Positions 61,526-64,000 of a stretch of DNA of 64,000 nucleotides are shown piece after piece. The DNA lies in the NCBI RefSeq assembly GCF_017908035.1, contig NZ_JAEQMU010000007.1, positions 62,001 to 126,000 on the forward strand. Direction: 5' to 3'. How positions within the stretch are numbered: position 1 is the stretch's first letter; the number at the start of each line of letters is the position of its first letter. A model generated the notes under the pieces. That model did no database searches. It worked only from the letters and a program-made list of their open reading frames with translations, and was not told where the DNA came from. The position numbers and the translations under genes were made by a program. Source of the DNA: Sphingobacterium tabacisoli. Lineage in GTDB: Bacteria; Bacteroidota; Bacteroidia; Sphingobacteriales; Sphingobacteriaceae.

Positions 61526-62920
61526 TTATGATCTCCAAAACCATTTTTTGTTCGTCGCAAAATTGGTCACGATCACCATTAAAAAAATATAAACAAAGGT
61601 CCTCACCAATGCTAAATAAGGATTTACAGCAGCCAATGTATCAAAGAATGGCAATAGGTGCAGTAGTCCAAGAATAGGCGTTATGAAAAAAGCGGAAACA
61701 CAATAAGCAATCATTGGATTCTGTCCATTTTTTACGACAGAAGTTATCAAGATGTTATCTGGAAAACACTTCGTTAGATAATCACATACGATGTAAAAAA
61801 GAAATGCCAGACCACTTGTTAAGAACCAATAACTAAAAGATGAGGGGTCTTTCTTAATACCACCATCCAAAGGTTCAAAGAATAAGGCAACTGTAGCAAA
61901 TACAAAACCCCAACTTACTAATGTCTTATAAAAGGCAAATTGACCTTCGTTGTACTTCCTAAAAAAAAGAAGAAACAACAGCCCAAATAGAGCGTGTCCC
62001 AAAAGATTCAACCCCAACAGCCTCATGTACAAAGTCACAACGTGAAATACCACAAAGGCAAAACACAGCAAGGTGAGTACCCCAGCTTTGGGCCGTTCTT
62101 GATCTGAAAACACGCGATTAGTAATATCCTTGTTTGTGATTAGTAAATCCCCTAGAATAGAACCTGGCAGCACAATGCATAAATACTTTAAAAAAGAAAA
62201 ATTATAAAACCACTTTAGATCAGGATGAAAATTCCATACGTACGAAGTCCAACTATCGGCAATATCTTTCGTGAACCAAATCCCCATAAATGCGATTAGA
62301 ACAGCGATACGTAACAGAAAGCTCTTAGCCGTCAACAACCAAAACAAGGAACCAAATACGGCCATATTTGCCAATACAAGAATGATAATATTGCTTTTAG
62401 ACTTATCAAATGTATTTCCCAGAATTGTACTGTGGTAATAGATTAAAGAAGCAAAAATTAAAAAGCCTAAAATCTGTATGCCATTCTTTTTAAGTTTGGT
62501 TCCTTCAAAGCGTAAAAAAACTAGAAAGAAAGCACCGAAGGCCACCAAAGCACTTAAATAGTTCACCCATTTCTCCCCTTTTAAGTTATCAGGAGTTAGA
62601 TAGGCCAACATTATAGCAAAGAAAACTAACAATAATCCACGTCGAAGCAAACCTACTCCGATTACAGCATACTGTTTTGCTTCCAATTTTCCCCGGAGTG
62701 CCAGCGGAAAAGCTGCCCCCATAGCAAACAAGAAAAAAGGAAATACTAAATCCACCCACGTAATTCCTGGATTATTGGGATTAAATTTAAAATCCGGAGG
62801 TCCGACCTGTGCATGATACATCCAAGCGGGGAAGTCATTGGTCCAGGGAATAACCGCTGCCAACACCATACCGATTATGGCGAGCCCACGCAATAAATCT
62901 ATACTATAATTCCTTTTCAT
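61526..62920 (-). CDS. NagX/HGSNAT-like membrane acyltransferase (DUF5009)
   Basis: 464 residues with about eleven membrane helices. The start RNYSIDLLRGLAIIGMVLAA and the segment WMYHAQVGPPDF with GITWVDLVFPFFLFAMG (about residues 33-70) match the heparan-alpha-glucosaminide N-acetyltransferase family, including the conserved His. Human HGSNAT acetylates terminal glucosamine with acetyl-CoA from the other side of the membrane. Bacterial members often sit in amino-sugar loci. It is flanked by a lipoprotein gene and GDSL genes in one operon. Confidence 0.85.
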   Translation of the reverse strand: MKRNYSIDLLRGLAIIGMVLAAVIPWTNDFPAWMYHAQVGPPDFKFNPNNPGITWVDLVFPFFLFAMGAAFPLALRGKLEAKQYAVIGVGLLRRGLLLVFFAIMLAYLTPDNLKGEKWVNYLSALVAFGAFFLVFLRFEGTKLKKNGIQILGFLIFASLIYYHSTILGNTFDKSKSNIIILVLANMAVFGSLFWLLTAKSFLLRIAVLIAFMGIWFTKDIADSWTSYVWNFHPDLKWFYNFSFLKYLCIVLPGSILGDLLITNKDITNRVFSDQERPKAGVLTLLCFAFVVFHVVTLYMRLLGLNLLGHALFGLLFLLFFRKYNEGQFAFYKTLVSWGFVFATVALFFEPLDGGIKKDPSSFSYWFLTSGLAFLFYIVCDYLTKCFPDNILITSVVKNGQNPMIAYCVSAFFITPILGLLHLLPFFDTLAAVNPYLALVRTFVYIFLMVIVTNFATNKKWFWRS

Positions 62921-62929
62921 CGTATTATA

Positions 62930-63805
62930 TTAAAAGCCAGAGCCACTGATATGTACAACCTCGGCCCCTTTTGATTTTTCATCTACAGAAGCGTCAACCT
63001 TGAAGAACTGTTGTTGTGGACAGTTCATTTCTGTATACCTACCATCGTGAAAAGGAGTTTTTACAACTTTACCTTTTTCATAACGCAAAAGATCGGTATG
63101 GAGCCATTTTCCCATACTTACTTTGGTTGTAGTAGGCTGGACAGGTTTACCTTCATTTCCCATTTGATCGATCGCATTTACCCTTTTAAACTCACCAAGG
63201 CCGTCTAACGTATAACCGGCACATTCAAAAGTCGTCTCATACTTCTTTCCTGCACCTTCAATGACAAATTTCACCAGTCCTTTCCCAACTGTTTCTATTG
63301 ACATAAAAACCTCTTCTCCTGGATACCAATAATAATCTTTTGTAGCTGGACCGTTTAAGAATACCGCTTGTTGACCTGATTTGTGAGAGGCTCTCCGTAA
63401 AAATGGACGAAATGCAACCCGTGCGTCAGATATATTGCCTTTTTCATCCTTTATGACCTCCCAACTCAAACCAATATCCGTCTCCTGCCCATCCACATGT
63501 CCACCCAGATAAATGGATGGATTATCAAGAAACTGTTGCTCTTTCTTTGGATTTTTTCGGGTCTGGTCAAAAGTAATCTGTGGCAATACTGCCGTCCCAC
63601 TAATCCCAACCCAATGATCTACACTAGAAACCAACTTGCGGTAATAGGCTCCCTGAAAACAAGGTTTGCTTGCCGCAGGCTTAACCTCATTTGGGAAATA
63701 CTTAGACGATTCTTGGGGCAACTCCGGCTTTACAACTTCCATCTTCTTTGCAGGTGCACAGGAGATGCAAAATCCAATCGTTACGGCAAATAAGAGACTC
63801 TTCAT
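62930..63805 (-). CDS. Lipoprotein of unknown family in the amino-sugar operon
   Basis: 291 residues. Lipobox CISC (Cys about residue 16) marks lipid attachment. The mature part is beta-rich, with ITFDQTRKNPKKEQQF, SIYLGGHVDGQETDIGLSWE and RVAFRPFLRRASHKSGQQ, and looks like a concanavalin/jelly-roll type binding or lyase-like domain. I cannot name the family. It starts 8 bp after the stop of the truncated upstream gene and ends 9 bp before the NagX-like gene. A glycan-binding role is plausible from position. Confidence 0.72.
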   Translation of the reverse strand: MKSLLFAVTIGFCISCAPAKKMEVVKPELPQESSKYFPNEVKPAASKPCFQGAYYRKLVSSVDHWVGISGTAVLPQITFDQTRKNPKKEQQFLDNPSIYLGGHVDGQETDIGLSWEVIKDEKGNISDARVAFRPFLRRASHKSGQQAVFLNGPATKDYYWYPGEEVFMSIETVGKGLVKFVIEGAGKKYETTFECAGYTLDGLGEFKRVNAIDQMGNEGKPVQPTTTKVSMGKWLHTDLLRYEKGKVVKTPFHDGRYTEMNCPQQQFFKVDASVDEKSKGAEVVHISGSGF

Positions 63806-63813
63806 ATTCCGAA

Positions 63814-64000
63814 CTATAGATCTATTGGGACTAAAATCAATGGCGTTGGCAAACAGGAAGCCCCTGGAGGTGAGTAGGTAAAATTAATCTCCTGAACCTC
63901 TTTTGATGGATCTGGCTTATATATTTCCACTAAGATGAGCTCGGGTGCCGCTTTTGTAATTAACGCATCGCTAGGTAGCTGTCTAATAACTTTTTTCCCA
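63814..64000 (-). CDS. C-terminal end of an unidentified protein (5' part outside window)
   Basis: On the minus strand an open frame enters at the window end and stops with TAG at 63816-63814, giving 61 residues (start of the visible part GKKVIRQLPSDALITKAAPE, end TPLILVPIDL). It is 8 bp from the lipoprotein gene and thus probably the same operon. Too little is visible to name a family. Confidence 0.55.
   Translation of the reverse strand, partial: GKKVIRQLPSDALITKAAPELILVEIYKPDPSKEVQEINFTYSPPGASCLPTPLILVPIDL

Overview
This 64-kb window is chromosomal DNA from a member of the Bacteroidota, most likely a Sphingobacterium or close relative in the Sphingobacteriaceae. This rests on family content (GLPGLI protein, PCMD lipoprotein, OMP_b-brl_3 receptor, DUF3127, DUF4197, DUF4434, NagX-like acyltransferase, free-standing four-helix-bundle protein), AT-rich intergenic DNA, few Shine-Dalgarno-like sites, and repeated promoters of the Bacteroidota type (-33 TTG, about 20 bp, -7 TAnnTTTG). 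I see no rRNA, tRNA, CRISPR array, transposase, prophage or recognisable defence island. No gap between genes exceeds about 270 bp.

Layout. 1-2.5 kb (minus): zinc-ribbon/HTH regulator, two membrane proteins and a secreted alpha/beta hydrolase cut by the window edge. 2.7-7.2 kb: PlsC, a GT2 glycosyltransferase with a flippase-like membrane protein, RuvC, and an unassigned protein with kinase-like motifs. 7.5-12.7 kb (plus): Lrp regulator, then MutL, an active rhomboid, a degenerate rhomboid and a membrane-anchored EEP phosphatase. 12.7-21.5 kb: CtpA-type protease, fumarase FumC with a small lipoprotein, a TelA/XpaC-like pair, a membrane acyltransferase and a ROK repressor. 21.7-29.4 kb: DUF3127, a THUMP rRNA methyltransferase with an HD hydrolase, three exported phosphodiester-bond enzymes in a row (NAGPA-type, GDPD, EEP), DUF4197, PepT and a nitroreductase.

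29.4-41.1 kb (minus): an ECF sigma/anti-sigma pair, a YeiH-type transporter, a TIGR01777 epimerase, a CrtI-like oxidoreductase, and a MarR-led beta-oxidation operon (fadN-IVP-fadA-fadE) whose gene order and protein sizes resemble fadNAE of Bacillus. 41.3-54.9 kb: a 2-oxoglutarate/Fe(II) oxygenase, a PCMD lipoprotein with a small beta-barrel, YjbR and thioredoxin-fold proteins, a TonB-receptor-like barrel with a GLPGLI protein, DnaK, a DUF2459 protein, a nucleotidyltransferase and a HerA-like ATPase. 55-58 kb: a SulP transporter with a beta-carbonic anhydrase, plausibly for bicarbonate supply. 58-64 kb (minus): a tight operon of AGE epimerase, DUF4434, two tandem GDSL esterases, a NagX-like acyltransferase, a lipoprotein and a gene cut by the window end, probably for handling an acylated amino-sugar glycan.

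The most interesting points are the IVP gene flanked by terminal inverted repeats inside the fad operon, the active/inactive rhomboid pair behind mutL, the uncharacterised kinase-like protein, two intergenic copies of a palindromic repeat, a likely MarR operator over the fad transcription start, and -7 elements that nearly touch start codons. I did not find a clear, wholly new multi-gene system. The 58-64 kb operon is the best candidate for an uncharacterised pathway.
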